Assembly (NCBI RefSeq): GCF_000425785.1
Contig: NZ_AUEC01000025.1
Span: 1-64,000 of the forward strand
DNA length: 64,000 nt
From: Pseudomonas taiwanensis DSM 21245
Lineage (GTDB): Bacteria > Pseudomonadota > Gammaproteobacteria > Pseudomonadales > Pseudomonadaceae
Direction: 5' to 3'
The position numbers were made by a program, and so were the translations under genes. Positions 50,409 through 60,307 of this stretch are shown here, piece after piece (within the stretch, counting starts at the first letter, position 1; every line of letters starts with the position of its first letter). The notes under the pieces are model-generated. The model was not told where the DNA came from. It saw only the letters and a list, made by a program, of their open reading frames with translations, and searched no databases.

Positions 50409-50576
50409 GAGTTTTCTATATGGCACGAAAATGCCCAGCAACCGCGCACGAAAGGTGTCGAATGCGAGGGAGTTGGGCATTTTGGGTAACGGGCGTGTGC
50501 GAGGTTTCGCGGGTGAAACAGCCCCTTTGTCGCAGGTGAGCGCCCGCTTGCCGGCGATTGGGCCGCGCCGCAGCGC

Positions 50577-51455
50577 TCAGGATCGCCGCGCAGGCCTGAG
50601 CACCAGCCACAAAGCCACACCGATCAGCAGCCCGCCGTACAGGTGCCCCATGGACAACGACTCGTCCAGCAGCCAGGCGCCCCACAGTACACCGAACACT
50701 GGAATCAGGAAGGTCACGGTACTGGCCTTGACCGGTCCGATTTCGGCCAGCAGGCGGAAGTAAAGAATGTAGGCGAATGCCGTGCACACCAGCCCCAACC
50801 CCAACAGCGACCACCAGACCTGCCAGCCGCCCCAACTGGCTGGCGGCTGAGTCAGTGCGCTCCAGGCGAACAGCGGCGTCATCATCAGGGTGGCGCCGAG
50901 CATGCTGCCCAAGGCCGAGAGGCGGCTGTCCAACCCACTGATCCAGCGCCGAGCGAGAAAGCCGGCAAAGCCATAGCAGGTGGTGGCGGCGAGACACGCC
51001 AGGGCGCCCTGCAGCAAGGCCAGATCCAAGGCAACGGGGCCGGCGCCGCTGAGAATGCCTACGCCGAGCAGACCGAGGAAAATGCCGCACAGCTTGGGCA
51101 AGGTCATCGGCTCACGGAAGCACAGCGCGCCGATCAGCACGCCCATCAGCGGCGTGGTGGCGTTGAAAATGGCCGAATAGCCGGCGGGCAGCACCTGGGC
51201 AGCGACCGAATAGAAGGTGGCCGGGATCCCTGAATTGATCATCCCCAGCACGAGGCAGGCCCCCAGTTTGCCCTGGAAGTTCCAGCGTACTCGGGCCACG
51301 GCGAGGATGGCGATCAACCCCAGGCAGGCGATCGAAACCCGGAAGAACGCGGTGGGCACGGTCCCCAACTCCGGCGCGATGATGCGCATGAACAGAAAGC
51401 TCGCCCCCCAGACGGCGGCAAGGGTCAGCAGGCGGGCTAGGGCGATGGGGCTCAC
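50577..51455 (-). CDS. EamA/DMT family transporter
   Basis: A 292-residue ten-helix transporter with two EamA repeats ([19 protein letters not shown] near residue 9, then [19 protein letters not shown] near 150). The start is taken at GTG 51455 (SPIALARLL), which has GGAG 7 bp upstream; a longer TTG start at 51473 is less likely. The substrate is unknown. It lies upstream of the 15-gene operon on the same strand but is separated from it by 320 bp with its own signals. Confidence 0.87.
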   Translation of the reverse strand: MSPIALARLLTLAAVWGASFLFMRIIAPELGTVPTAFFRVSIACLGLIAILAVARVRWNFQGKLGACLVLGMINSGIPATFYSVAAQVLPAGYSAIFNATTPLMGVLIGALCFREPMTLPKLCGIFLGLLGVGILSGAGPVALDLALLQGALACLAATTCYGFAGFLARRWISGLDSRLSALGSMLGATLMMTPLFAWSALTQPPASWGGWQVWWSLLGLGLVCTAFAYILYFRLLAEIGPVKASTVTFLIPVFGVLWGAWLLDESLSMGHLYGGLLIGVALWLVLRPARRS

Positions 51456-51669
51456 AACGATCTCCGGATACAAGGCAGGGCGCGAGTGTACGTCACGGGG
51501 CGGGGCGTTTCTTGTGCTTTCTTGCGGTGTAAATCCGCTATCGCAGGGGCCGCAGTGGATCGGCGCGATTCAGGGACCGCCGACTCGCCGGCCATGCGCC
51601 AAGGCGGGCATCGCAAATTGCAAGGGGCGACTAAGCTGTCTATCTCACCCCGCACCTAGGTGTCCGCGC

Positions 51670-53385
51670 ATGACCCAGCACTGGCCGGCCCACGAGATCG
51701 CCCGCATGATCCTCGATGGCTTCGACGACTACCGCGAGCATTTTCGCCGCATCACCCTCGGGGCCCGCGAACGTTTCGAGCAGGCCCGCTGGCAGGATAT
51801 CCAACTGGCCGCGGCCGCGCGGATCAACCTGTACGAGCAGAAAGTCGGCGAGGTCAACGGTTGGCTGCGCGACGGTTTCGATGAAGAGGTGCTGCTGGAG
51901 GTAGGCCAGTGGCCCTTGGTCAAGAGCGCCTACATCAGCCTGATCGACCCGCGCCTTGACGATGAGCTGTCGGAAACCTGGTACAACTCGCTGTTCTGCA
52001 GCCTGTTCAGTCATGACCAGATCAGTGATGGCTGCATGTTCATCCACACCACCCGGCCCTCGTTGCGCAACCGCGAGCGCGCGGCACAAACCCACACCTA
52101 CACGGCGCACGGCGGCCTCAAGGGCCTGCTGCGTTCGATCCTGGCCGATTACCCGTTCGATGTGCCCTACGCAGACCTGGAGGGTGACCTGGCACGACTG
52201 GAGGAGCAGCTGCGCGAAAGCCTGCCGGACTGGGTATGCAAGGACCCGGCCCTGGCGGTGGAGCTGTTCTGGCCGGTGTTGTACCGCAATAAAGGCGCCT
52301 ACCTGGTGGGCCGCCTGCATACACTGGACGAACAATGGCCGCTGGTGATTCCCTTGCTGCACCGCGAAGGCCACGGCATCGAAGCGGATGCCGTGATCAC
52401 CGACGAGGCCGAGGTGTCGATCATCTTTTCCTTCACCCGTTCGTACTTTATGGTCGATGTGCCGGTGCCAGCGGAGTTCGTCAACTTTCTCAAGCGCATT
52501 CTTCCCGGCAAGCACATCGCCGAGCTGTACACCTCCATTGGGTTCTACAAGCACGGCAAGTCGGAGTTCTACCGGGCGCTGATCAACCACCTGGCCGGCA
52601 GCGAAGACCGCTTCATCATGGCCCCGGGCGTTCGCGGCATGGTCATGAGCGTGTTCACCCTGCCGGGGTTCAATACGGTGTTCAAGATCATCAAGGACCG
52701 CTTCTCGCCGTCCAAGACCGTCGACCGCGCCACGGTCATCGACAAGTACCGTCTGGTGAAGAGTGTCGACCGCGTGGGGCGCATGGCCGACACCCAGGAG
52801 TTCGCCGATTTTCGCTTTCCCAAGGCCAAGTTCGAACCCGATTGCCTGGCGGAGCTGCTGGAGGTGGCTCCGTCCACGGTCGCCCTGGAGGGCGACACCG
52901 TGCTGATTCGTCACTGCTGGACCGAACGCCGCATGACGCCGCTCAACCTGTACCTGGAGCATGCCAGCGACGCCCAGGTGCTCGAGGCGCTGGAGGACTA
53001 CGGCCTGGCCATCAAGCAGCTGGCGGCGGCGAACATTTTCCCCGGCGACATGCTGCTGAAGAACTTCGGGGTAACTCGCCATGGCCGCGTGGTGTTCTAT
53101 GACTATGACGAAATCAGCTTTCTCACCGAGGTGAACTTCCGCCACATTCCGCCGCCGCGTTACCCGGAAGACGAGATGTCGGGCGAGCCGTGGTACTCGA
53201 TCGGGCCGCACGATGTGTTTCCCGAGGAGTTTCCGCCGTTCCTGTTTGCCGATATCGGTCAGCGACGGCTGTTCAGCCGCTTGCATGGGGAATTGTACGA
53301 CGCCGATTACTGGAAGGGATTGCAGGCGAAGATCCGCGATGGGAAGGTGATCGATGTGTTTCCGTATCGGCGCAAGGTACGGTGA
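51670..53385 (+). CDS. aceK: Isocitrate dehydrogenase kinase/phosphatase
   Basis: A 571-residue AceK, a bifunctional enzyme that phosphorylates and dephosphorylates isocitrate dehydrogenase to switch carbon to the glyoxylate bypass. The regulatory domain begins [19 protein letters not shown]. The kinase-like domain contains [18 protein letters not shown] (ATP loop, about residue 318), [15 protein letters not shown] with the conserved Lys, and [19 protein letters not shown] (metal and catalytic Asp, about 460-480). The length matches the family. It is divergent from the EamA gene. Confidence 0.96.
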   Translation: MTQHWPAHEIARMILDGFDDYREHFRRITLGARERFEQARWQDIQLAAAARINLYEQKVGEVNGWLRDGFDEEVLLEVGQWPLVKSAYISLIDPRLDDELSETWYNSLFCSLFSHDQISDGCMFIHTTRPSLRNRERAAQTHTYTAHGGLKGLLRSILADYPFDVPYADLEGDLARLEEQLRESLPDWVCKDPALAVELFWPVLYRNKGAYLVGRLHTLDEQWPLVIPLLHREGHGIEADAVITDEAEVSIIFSFTRSYFMVDVPVPAEFVNFLKRILPGKHIAELYTSIGFYKHGKSEFYRALINHLAGSEDRFIMAPGVRGMVMSVFTLPGFNTVFKIIKDRFSPSKTVDRATVIDKYRLVKSVDRVGRMADTQEFADFRFPKAKFEPDCLAELLEVAPSTVALEGDTVLIRHCWTERRMTPLNLYLEHASDAQVLEALEDYGLAIKQLAAANIFPGDMLLKNFGVTRHGRVVFYDYDEISFLTEVNFRHIPPPRYPEDEMSGEPWYSIGPHDVFPEEFPPFLFADIGQRRLFSRLHGELYDADYWKGLQAKIRDGKVIDVFPYRRKVR

Positions 53386-53398
53386 ATGATGTGCGCTG

Positions 53399-54262
53399 TC
53401 AGGGGCTGCGCAGGCACTTGAGCTCGCTGAAGTCGGTCCGCACTTCAGCCAGGCGTTGCTGCAGGAACGTGCGCTGGGCAGGCGTGCTCAGGTGCATCAG
53501 GTCGACCAGCAGGCTGCGCGCCTGCCGTTCGGTGTTCTGATAGGCGATGCGGTAATTTTCCGTCCACAGGCTCTCCTTGCGTTGCAGCAACTGCGCCAGG
53601 CGGGGTTCGAAGCTGGCGTCGTTGCGCTGGTTCATCGCCAGCATCAGTTGCTGCTGCCAGTGGGCGCGGTTGGTGATCCATTCGCGGTTCTGGTCGCCCA
53701 ACGACTGGGACCAGGCCTGGATACGCTGGCGTTGCGCGGTGTTGAGGTCGCCGAACCAGGGCCTCAGACGCTTTTCCATGCGTTCGGTGCGCCGCGTGAT
53801 CTGTTGCTCCAGCGGCGTATCCACGTACTTTTTCTGGCGTTCGCTGATGTCCTCGCGCAACGCCTCGCGCATCTCTTCCACCTGGGCATCGCTCATCCCC
53901 CGCAACAGTTCGGCCGCCGAAGGGGTAATGGCCTCGGTGACGCGGCCGATGGCCTGGCGGGCTTCCTGGGTGCGTTGCTGCAGCGCTTGGTCGGTCACCT
54001 GGTCTTCGGCGACCATCGTGCGCACCCGGTCGAGCCAGTCAAGGTAGCCGGGCAGCTGGGTCTTGCAGTGCCAGGCCAGGTGCTGCTTGAGGCGCTCATC
54101 GAGCAAGGCCTTCTGGTCGCTGTTCATGTCCAGGTAGTCGGCCAGTGACCAGGGTACCAGTCGGTCCAGGTTGCGGTAGGCCAGGTCGATACGGTTGCAC
54201 GCCACCAGCGCCAGGAGCGAGCCGATGGCAATGAGCAAGACTTTGAGCAGGCGAACGTGCAT
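53399..54262 (-). CDS. DUF6279 family lipoprotein
   Basis: A 287-residue lipoprotein. The signal peptide ends in the lipobox LLALVAC (Cys at about residue 22). The mature protein is helical and charged: RIDLAYRNLDRLVPWSLADY at its start, then LLDERLKQHLAWHCKTQLPG and long Arg/Gln/Glu-rich helices with SERQKKYVDTPLEQQITRR. The family is of unknown function and common in pseudomonads. It is convergent with aceK (13 bp apart) and divergent from cvfB. Confidence 0.88.
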   Translation of the reverse strand: MHVRLLKVLLIAIGSLLALVACNRIDLAYRNLDRLVPWSLADYLDMNSDQKALLDERLKQHLAWHCKTQLPGYLDWLDRVRTMVAEDQVTDQALQQRTQEARQAIGRVTEAITPSAAELLRGMSDAQVEEMREALREDISERQKKYVDTPLEQQITRRTERMEKRLRPWFGDLNTAQRQRIQAWSQSLGDQNREWITNRAHWQQQLMLAMNQRNDASFEPRLAQLLQRKESLWTENYRIAYQNTERQARSLLVDLMHLSTPAQRTFLQQRLAEVRTDFSELKCLRSP

Positions 54263-54396
54263 GGGCGAGTCCTTGCAGGGGTTGGCCAGTCGATGGATAT
54301 GAACAGGCCACGGCGACTGCGACGAATGAATCAGCGGTCGGGCAGCGCGGTGGCTTCAGGTGTAGAATAGCCGCCTTGTCTTGAGGAACATCGGAA

Positions 54397-55233
54397 ATGG
54401 CTCTGCTTGGGCGTTACAACAGTTTGCAAATCGTGAAACACGTGGACTTCGGCCTGTACCTGGACGGCGGTGCCGACGGCGAAATCCTGCTGCCCAGGCG
54501 TTACATTCCCAAGGACACGCCGACCGAGGTCGATGACTGGCTCAATGTGTTCATCTACCTGGACAGTGAAGACCAGCTGATCGCCACCACCGAGCAGCCC
54601 AAGGTTCAGGTGGGTGGCTTCGCCAGCCTCAAGGTCAAGGACATCAACAATGCTGGCATCTTCTTCGACTGGGGCCTGTCCAAGGACCTGCTCATGCCTT
54701 ATTCGGAAGAGTCGCGGCCATTGAAAATAGGCGACTACTGCGTGGTGCATGCTTACCTGGACAAACGCACCCGCCGTATCACCGCTACCGCCCGGCTGGA
54801 TCGCTACCTGGACCGCACTCCGGCGGACTATTCGGTCGGTCAGCCGGTCGAGCTGCTGGTGGCCGGGCAGACGCCCATGGGCTACAAGGCCATCATCAAT
54901 AACCGCCACTGGGGCCTGATTCACAAGAACGAGGTATTCAAGTTCCTGCGTTCGGGCATGCATGTGGAAGGCTTCATCAAGGAGGTGCGCCACGACGGCA
55001 AGATCGCCTTGAGCCTGCAACCGGTCGGCAAGGCGCTGGGCGATGACTTGCAAGAGCAGATCATGGCGCGTCTGGAGGCAGAGGGCGGGGTACTGGCCGT
55101 GTGCGACAAGAGCGCACCGGAGGTGATCAGCCAGCTGTTCAACGTCAGCAAGGGCAACTTCAAAAAGGCCATCGGCGCGTTGTTCAAGCAAGGCCGGATC
55201 GTCATCCATGACGATCGCATCGAACGGGCCTGA
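54397..55233 (+). CDS. cvfB: S1 RNA-binding protein CvfB
   Basis: A 278-residue CvfB/YitL protein. It opens with the first S1-like domain (RYNSLQIVKHVDFGLYLDGG), followed by further S1 domains with VKDINNAGIFFDWGLSKDLL and GLIHKNEVFKFLRSGMHVEG, and a C-terminal winged helix (SQLFNVSKGNFKKAIGALFK). CvfB binds RNA and affects virulence regulators in other species. The ATG is preceded by GAGGAA. It abuts the convergent gene at 55234 with no gap. Confidence 0.92.
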   Translation: MALLGRYNSLQIVKHVDFGLYLDGGADGEILLPRRYIPKDTPTEVDDWLNVFIYLDSEDQLIATTEQPKVQVGGFASLKVKDINNAGIFFDWGLSKDLLMPYSEESRPLKIGDYCVVHAYLDKRTRRITATARLDRYLDRTPADYSVGQPVELLVAGQTPMGYKAIINNRHWGLIHKNEVFKFLRSGMHVEGFIKEVRHDGKIALSLQPVGKALGDDLQEQIMARLEAEGGVLAVCDKSAPEVISQLFNVSKGNFKKAIGALFKQGRIVIHDDRIERA

Positions 55234-55614
55234 TCAGGCCTGGACGAATGCCTTGAAATCCAGCTGCTCGCCGCCCGGGCGGGTGTCGCGCAGTAGCGAG
55301 TCGCGGTCGGCGCTCAGGGCCAGGCTGATGGTCGAGCGGCGCTTACCGGGGTTGCGCACTTCCATCTGCTCCTGATGGGCACGCAGGAAGTTGGTCGGCA
55401 CCTTCAGGTGCTGCAAGTCGTCGTTTTCCGGGGTGTGCAGCAGCAGGTTGACCCAGTCGGGCTGGCCCTTGCGCAGCAAGGCTACCGGTACTTCGAACCA
55501 CCACAGGTTACGTTTGCGATCGAGGATGGCGAACAGGGTATTGGTGCTGTTGAGCACCGGCTTGTCCAGCGCCTGGTTACGTCGGGCGATGGCGGCGGGT
55601 TTGTCGAGTTTCAT
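55234..55614 (-). CDS. Conserved hypothetical protein, 126 residues
   Basis: A small soluble protein without a signal peptide. It begins MKLDKPAAIARRNQALDKPV and contains LFAILDRKRNLWWFEVPVAL near residue 25 and LLLHTPENDDLQHLKVPTNF near 58. The strand-rich centre and charged C-terminus suggest a compact cytoplasmic fold. I recognise no functional family. The start at 55614 is preferred over a long in-frame extension upstream with unlikely composition. Confidence 0.75.
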   Translation of the reverse strand: MKLDKPAAIARRNQALDKPVLNSTNTLFAILDRKRNLWWFEVPVALLRKGQPDWVNLLLHTPENDDLQHLKVPTNFLRAHQEQMEVRNPGKRRSTISLALSADRDSLLRDTRPGGEQLDFKAFVQA

Positions 55615-55687
55615 GCAGGTTCCTGCGGGTTGACGCGTGATAAGGCCTGCATTGTGAGGGGTGGCCGGTAGCGGGGCAAGGTTTGAT

Positions 55688-55729
55688 GGCCCTATCGCTT
55701 TCAGCAGTCGGCCTGCTGGCGACAGGGCC
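55688..55729. terminator. REP-like terminator hairpin
   Basis: GGCCCT (55688-55693) pairs with AGGGCC (55724-55729), with an inner CAGCA/TGCTG stem. It lies just past the stop codon of the beta-helix gene and could end its transcript. Confidence 0.45.
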
Positions 55730-55736
55730 AATGGGT

Positions 55737-57209
55737 TCAGCGACTCAGTGGCCGGCTCAACTCCGACGTCGCACCCTCGGCGGTGGTTACCGTCGCGGTG
55801 AAGCTGAGGAGCTCCGCGGCGTTCTCCAGCGTCTGGGCAAATGTCGCCTTGCCGTCCTTGTCACTGCTCACCAGTACCTGGCCAAGATACTGCTGCGCCT
55901 CGGTTCCGTTGGCCTCGGCATTCCCGAACACCTCGACCCGCAACAGGCTGGATGCCGGCCCGCTAACTTCGCCTTGCAACTGTTCGCCTTGCAGGGCAGT
56001 CAGGCGGGGGGCTGGCTGGTTGTGGTTGGGCAACGGCTGGCATGGCTTGGGTTGGCCATTGCCATCGCAAATGATGGCCTGGTCTTTCTTCGCCAGGTCT
56101 GCACCTATCCCTCGTGAACCTACGTACAGCGCATGGGCCTGGGCCGGTACGCCAAAGACGATTGCACCGGTGCGCTGGTCAGGCACGCACGAGCCGCCGG
56201 CCTCGCAGCGGCGAATGTCCTGGCTGTTGCCCCAGATCCGATTGGCGGTCAGGCGGGTGGCGGTGACGTTCGGCTCCGGACGCAGCGCCACACCAATGCG
56301 GTTGCCGTGAATCAGGTTGCCATCGAGGATGTTGCCGTCGCCCGTGACGCTGACACCGTTGGAGTTGCCTGTGAAGGTGTTGGCACCGAGGTAGTTGCGG
56401 TTGCCCCAGTTGATCTGCAGCCCGTCGGAGTAGTTCTCGAAGCGGTTGCGTACCACGCTGTTGTCGTTGCCCAGCAGAATCTCGATGCCCTGGGACGGCT
56501 CCGGGTTGGCGGGTGTGGAGCGGAACAGGTTGTCGGCCACCAGGTTGAAGGCCGCGCCCCGGGTGAGCTCCAGACCGTCGCCGTTGTCGACCAACTGGTT
56601 GCGCAGCACCTTGTTGTTGACCGTAGTGGTCGCTGTCGGATTGCCGGCACCGTCGTCGCCGGTGAGCATGATCCCGGCCCCGCCTTTGTTGGCCACGATG
56701 CGGTTGTCTTCGATGACGTTGCCACTGGCGCGATTGACCAGGATGCCGATGCAGAAGTTACGCACTTCAAGACCGCTCAGGTGCACGCCTTGGGTGTCTC
56801 GCAGCACCAGGCCGGGGTGGGTGGTGGTACGCACATTGGTGCCGTATTGGCCGGGCAGGGCGCCGGGGCAGGTGTGAACGCCCTGGTCCTTGATATAGCC
56901 GGAGCCGTCGATGGCGATGTATTGGCCGTCTTGGGCCCACGACAGTCCAGTGATGCGCACCGGGCCCTTGATTTCCGGCAGCGGGCGAGTCGGACGGATG
57001 ACATAGGGTGGTTTACCCACCGGGGCAATGTCGATCCGGTAGCGGCCAGGGTTCTGGTTGCTGGTCTCGATCGCCCAGCGCAGGCTGCCGGGCTGGCCAT
57101 CGTCGTTGTAGCGGTCGACGCGAAGGGTTTCGCTGCTGGCCGGTGCGGCGGCAAGAGCGGGCAGGGGGAGCAGCGGCAGCAAGGCGGCCAGGAGGGGCAT
57201 CAAACGCAT
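55737..57209 (-). CDS. Exported right-handed parallel beta-helix protein
   Basis: A 490-residue secreted protein. The signal peptide is MRLMPLLAALLPLLPLPALA. The N-terminal part has DRYNDDGQPGSLRWAIETSN, and residues about 140-350 form repeated coils typical of NosD/CASH-like helices (NVIEDNRIVANKGGAGIML, the NLVADNLFRS stretch, VVRNRFENYSDGLQINWGN, YLGANTFTGNSNGVSVTGD). The C-terminus is a separate beta domain. Such folds bind or cleave polysaccharide, but I see no catalytic motif for a named lyase. The start at 57209 is chosen over a longer form to 57359. Confidence 0.85.
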   Translation of the reverse strand: MRLMPLLAALLPLLPLPALAAAPASSETLRVDRYNDDGQPGSLRWAIETSNQNPGRYRIDIAPVGKPPYVIRPTRPLPEIKGPVRITGLSWAQDGQYIAIDGSGYIKDQGVHTCPGALPGQYGTNVRTTTHPGLVLRDTQGVHLSGLEVRNFCIGILVNRASGNVIEDNRIVANKGGAGIMLTGDDGAGNPTATTTVNNKVLRNQLVDNGDGLELTRGAAFNLVADNLFRSTPANPEPSQGIEILLGNDNSVVRNRFENYSDGLQINWGNRNYLGANTFTGNSNGVSVTGDGNILDGNLIHGNRIGVALRPEPNVTATRLTANRIWGNSQDIRRCEAGGSCVPDQRTGAIVFGVPAQAHALYVGSRGIGADLAKKDQAIICDGNGQPKPCQPLPNHNQPAPRLTALQGEQLQGEVSGPASSLLRVEVFGNAEANGTEAQQYLGQVLVSSDKDGKATFAQTLENAAELLSFTATVTTAEGATSELSRPLSR

Positions 57210-57452
57210 GGGGCGGACCTTCCGAAAACGATTGTTCTTATCGAAGGCAGCCTGCTTGGGGTTGCCATTCGCCGGTGATTCTAAGGGGGCAGGGGCGGCG
57301 CTGCGCAGAGCCTGGTGGCCAATTCGGTGCGGTATTCGCCCCGAATCACCGCCCGGCACGCCGTGTGTGAATCCGGTGAAACTCTTGCAGAAGACGACCG
57401 GTCAACCCACTGTCGACACGATTCACGTGTCTCCACTTGCAGGAGATTTGCC

Positions 57453-57632
57453 ATGAGCGGCACTAAAGACAAAGTCAAAGGTATGGCCAACGAAGCCATG
57501 GGCAACGTCAAGCAAGGCGTCGGCAAGGCGACCGACAACGAGAAGCTGCGCGCTGAAGGCAAGGCCCAGGAGCTCAAGGGCGAGGCGCAGCAGGTGAAGG
57601 GGGACGTCAAGGACGCGATCAAGAAGCCCTGA
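57453..57632 (+). CDS. CsbD family stress protein
   Basis: A 59-residue, hydrophilic, helical protein of the CsbD family, starting MSGTKDKVKGMANEAMGNV and rich in Lys, Glu and Ala, with the repeat KGxxxxxxG pattern. CsbD proteins are induced by general stress in several bacteria; the molecular role is unknown. An AGGAG lies 9 bp before the ATG. A strong hairpin follows 50 bp downstream. Confidence 0.9.
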   Translation: MSGTKDKVKGMANEAMGNVKQGVGKATDNEKLRAEGKAQELKGEAQQVKGDVKDAIKKP

Positions 57633-57684
57633 ATGAGCCCTGAATGATCGTGCCTTGGCTGGCCTCATCGCCGGCAAGCTGCAC

Positions 57685-57712
57685 CTGCAGGGCCCTGCAT
57701 GGGGCCCTGCAG
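57685..57712. terminator. Perfect 11-bp hairpin after csbD-like gene
   Basis: CTGCAGGGCCC and GGGCCCTGCAG pair perfectly around TGCATG. A short T-rich stretch (ATTATTTCT) follows 5 bp later. It lies between the CsbD and BrkB-family genes. Confidence 0.6.
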
Positions 57713-57806
57713 GCGATTATTTCTGAAAGTCGGCAGGGAGCGGTACATCAGTTGCGTGGTCTATTAGACTTTCCCCTGTACTGATCAAGCGGCGAAAGGA
57801 GACGCT

Positions 57807-58766
57807 ATGATTTTCCCCGACCTGCGCGGCCTGCCCCTGCACCGCGTGCTGGTGCGTACCGTCAGCGAATTTCTCGATGACGAGATGTCTACCTATGCCT
57901 CGGCGCTGGCCTACCAGATGCTGTTTTCGCTGTTCCCTTTCCTGCTGTTCTTGATCGCCTTGATCGGTTTTCTGCACCTGCCGGACTTTTTCTCCTGGCT
58001 CCGCCTGCAATCGGAACTGGTGTTGCCGCCGCAGGCGCTGGAACAGGTCAACCCGGTGATCGACCAACTGCAGCAGTCCAAGGGCGGCTTGCTTTCAGTG
58101 GGTATCGTGATCGCGCTGTGGACTGCCTCGGCTGGCGTGCGCCTGATGATGAGTGCAATGAACGCCGCCTACGACGTGCCCGAGGGACGCCCGGTCTGGA
58201 AGCGCATTCCGCTGTCGATCATCTACACGGTGGGCATCGCTGGGATGCTGCTGGCAGCGGCGGCGTTGATGGTATTGGGGCCGCAGGTCATGGAGTGGAT
58301 TGCCGCCCAGATCGGCATGCAAGAGGTGATCGTCACGGTGTGGACCATCCTGCGCTGGCCGGCGATCATCATCCTGATGATGGTGGCGGTGGCGCTGATC
58401 TATTACGTGATGCCGGACGTGAAGCAGAAGTTTCGCTTCATCACGCCAGGTTCGGTGCTGGCGGTGGTGGTGTGGATCATCGCTTCCCTGGGCTTTGGTT
58501 ACTACGTAAAGACCTTCGCCGACTACAACGCGATGTACGGCAGTATCGGTGCAATCATCGTGCTGTTGCTGTATTTCTATATCTCCGCAGCCGTGCTGTT
58601 GCTGGGGGCGGAAATGAACGCCGTGATCGAGCACATGTCGACAGAGGGCAAGAACCCTGGCGAAAAGGATTTCGGCGGTGACAAGTCCAGGGAGACCCTG
58701 ACAGTGCTGGGCCATGAACACCCGATATCGAGCGAGCCTCGACCTTCCGAGCCGACACCCCGATGA
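57807..58766 (+). CDS. YihY/virulence factor BrkB family membrane protein
   Basis: A 319-residue inner-membrane protein with about six helices. The family motifs are [20 protein letters not shown] (residues about 31-50), [41 protein letters not shown] and [20 protein letters not shown]. The function is unsettled; it is not an RNase BN despite older names. Its C-terminal 40 residues are hydrophilic. The stop codon overlaps the peptide deformylase start by 4 bp, so the two are co-translated. Confidence 0.92.
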   Translation: MIFPDLRGLPLHRVLVRTVSEFLDDEMSTYASALAYQMLFSLFPFLLFLIALIGFLHLPDFFSWLRLQSELVLPPQALEQVNPVIDQLQQSKGGLLSVGIVIALWTASAGVRLMMSAMNAAYDVPEGRPVWKRIPLSIIYTVGIAGMLLAAAALMVLGPQVMEWIAAQIGMQEVIVTVWTILRWPAIIILMMVAVALIYYVMPDVKQKFRFITPGSVLAVVVWIIASLGFGYYVKTFADYNAMYGSIGAIIVLLLYFYISAAVLLLGAEMNAVIEHMSTEGKNPGEKDFGGDKSRETLTVLGHEHPISSEPRPSEPTPR

Positions 58767-59299
58767 TCCGCGACATTCTCAAGATGGGCGATGAGCGCCT
58801 GCTACGCATCGCCCCACCGGTGCCTGACGAACTGATCGGCAGTGCCGAACTGCAGCAACTGATCGACGACATGTTCGAGACCATGGCCCATGTAGGCGGC
58901 GTGGGTCTGGCCGCGCCACAGATAGGCATCGACCTGCAACTGGTCATCTTCGGATTCGAGCGCAGCGAGCGTTATCCGGATGCCGAGCCAGTTCCGCAGA
59001 CCATCCTGCTCAACCCGGTGATCACGCCCATGTCGACCGAGATCGAGGACGGCTGGGAAGGCTGTCTGTCGGTGCCCGGCCTGCGCGGGGTGGTGCCGCG
59101 CTACAAGCATATTCGTTACGAAGGCATCGACCCTCAGGGCAATCCGATCAACCGCTTTGCGGACGGTTTTCATGCCCGCGTGGTGCAGCATGAGTGCGAT
59201 CACCTGATCGGGCGGTTGTACCCCTCGCGCATTCAGGACTTTGCCAAGTTCGGGTTCACCGAGGTGCTGTTCCCTGGGCTGGATGCCAGCGACGACTGA
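58763..59299 (+). CDS. def: Peptide deformylase
   Basis: A 178-residue metalloenzyme that removes the N-formyl group from nascent proteins. All three motifs are present: [10 protein letters not shown] (residues about 46-55), EGCLSVPG (about 95-102, metal Cys) and [11 protein letters not shown] (about 136-146, HExxH metal site). It is coupled to the BrkB-family gene rather than to fmt, so it is probably an additional deformylase copy. Its 3' end overlaps the convergent GNAT gene by 67 bp. Confidence 0.94.
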   Translation: MIRDILKMGDERLLRIAPPVPDELIGSAELQQLIDDMFETMAHVGGVGLAAPQIGIDLQLVIFGFERSERYPDAEPVPQTILLNPVITPMSTEIEDGWEGCLSVPGLRGVVPRYKHIRYEGIDPQGNPINRFADGFHARVVQHECDHLIGRLYPSRIQDFAKFGFTEVLFPGLDASDD

Positions 59300-59709
59300 C
59301 CGCGCACCATGGCCACCAGGCGTTTACTGCGTTGGTAGCGCGCCAGCCGAGCGGCGAGGGCTTCTGGCAACTGGGCGGCGGTTTCGAAGGCCAGGTGTTG
59401 ATAGAAGGGCGCCAGGTCGGGGTGGCAGAATAGCCAGATCGGGCCGCGTCCGCCTGCCAGTGCGGCATCGATCAATTGCCCCGCCACGCCCTGTTTGCGC
59501 TGCTGCGGGGCGACGAAAAGCCCTGTGAGCCAATGGCCATTCTCGACGGGCGCCAAGCTCAGCCCTGCGATGATTTCGGTACGCCGGGCTACCCACAGTT
59601 CCCCATCGCTGGCAGCCCGCATGCGTGAGCCGTGCTGGCGGTAGAAGTGGTCGAGCAGGCGGCGCTCGAGGGCGGTCAGTTGGGTGCAGTGCAGCAGGGG
59701 CATGCGCAT
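59233..59709 (-). CDS. GNAT family N-acetyltransferase
   Basis: A 158-residue acetyltransferase fold. The acetyl-CoA loop is [20 protein letters not shown] (residues about 67-86), and [19 protein letters not shown] is motif B. The substrate is unknown. The last 22 codons ([20 protein letters not shown] at the end) are antisense to the end of the deformylase gene and look like a non-family extension, probably gained by loss of an earlier stop codon. Two alternative ATG starts lie at 59709 and 59703. Confidence 0.82.
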   Translation of the reverse strand: MRMPLLHCTQLTALERRLLDHFYRQHGSRMRAASDGELWVARRTEIIAGLSLAPVENGHWLTGLFVAPQQRKQGVAGQLIDAALAGGRGPIWLFCHPDLAPFYQHLAFETAAQLPEALAARLARYQRSKRLVAMVRGQSSLASSPGNSTSVNPNLAKS

Positions 59710-59891
59710 TCCAAAGTCGAGTCGAAAAACGGCCGGGATGGCTCTACGCCAGCCTCTTGAGGCGATTTTGTCGCAGATTGTTGCAAATCCTGCAAGGGTG
59801 AATGTCTGACTTCGGGGTTCAACTATTCAAAGGCGGGAGTAGACTTTCAGACATCCCCCAGCAGTATGACGAAGCGGGATCGGTACTTCGT

Positions 59892-59912
59892 GTCATCTTC
59901 GTTGGAGATGAC
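59892..59912. promoter_or_regulatory. Inverted repeat upstream of the DUF2790 gene
   Basis: GTCATCT and AGATGAC form perfect 7-bp arms with a 7-bp spacer, 71 bp before the DUF2790 start. A second pair, ATGACGAAG (59866) and CTTCGTGTCAT (59885), overlaps it, so two alternative hairpins share the GTCAT arm. Confidence 0.4.
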
Positions 59913-59982
59913 AACTTCTCCGCGCCATTGACGGCATATTGAAGTCAATCGATCAGCTTGATTGCTTTAAAGGCCAACTCAC

Positions 59983-60240
59983 ATGAAACCATTACTGATT
60001 CTTGCATTGGTCGGTATGTCCTCGTTCGCCCTTGCCGATGAGGCCAAACCTGTCTCCACCGAGCCTGTCGCCCAGCAGTACGACTATTCCATGAACCTGG
60101 ACATCAAACGGGTGATCAGTCTGTCGACCCTTCCGAATGTCTGCGAAGTGGTGCCGGCGACCATGACCTATGAAGACCATCAGGGCCAGGTGCATACCAT
60201 TCAGTACCGCGCCATGGGCGAGGGCTGCCAGCAAGGCTGA
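59983..60240 (+). CDS. DUF2790 family exported protein
   Basis: An 85-residue periplasmic protein. The signal peptide is MKPLLILALVGMSSFALA; the mature part has YDYSMNLDIKRVISLSTLP and CEVVPATMTYEDHQGQVHTI with two cysteines. DUF2790 proteins are small, often multicopy, Pseudomonas proteins. Some are reported to respond to copper, but no metal motif is evident here. A long upstream region with nested inverted repeats suggests regulation. Confidence 0.88.
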   Translation: MKPLLILALVGMSSFALADEAKPVSTEPVAQQYDYSMNLDIKRVISLSTLPNVCEVVPATMTYEDHQGQVHTIQYRAMGEGCQQG

Positions 60241-60267
60241 TTGCCCCGACCCTTCGCGGCCAAGCCT

Positions 60268-60299
60268 GCTCCCGCGGACCGAACTGGGTCTGCGGGAGC
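60268..60299. terminator. Bidirectional hairpin between convergent genes
   Basis: GCTCCCGCGGAC and GTCTGCGGGAGC pair over 12 bp with one wobble, between the DUF2790 and MocR stop codons. No T-run is present; REP-like wording (CCTTCGCGGCCAAGCCTGC) adjoins it. Confidence 0.5.
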
Positions 60300-60307
60300 G
60301 CAAGCCC

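Larger units (their letters stand above)
50257..50576 (-). other. 320-bp gap: promoter region of the 15-gene operon
   Basis: An AT-rich core (50325-50410) contains a sigma-54-like promoter (50300-50315), TTAAATAATAAG facing CTTATTTATTATTAA, and an IclR-type palindrome (50391-50408). The right part, beyond 50500, resembles degenerate REP sequence (GCGCCCGCTTGCCGGCGA). No gene is apparent. Confidence 0.5.

Noticed and set aside
50577..51455. EamA transporter as part of the 15-gene operon
   Set aside because: It is 320 bp upstream with REP-like and promoter-like sequence between, so co-transcription is not supported.
51640..53286. A 548-codon open frame on the minus strand
   Set aside because: It is antisense to aceK and has no motif of its own.
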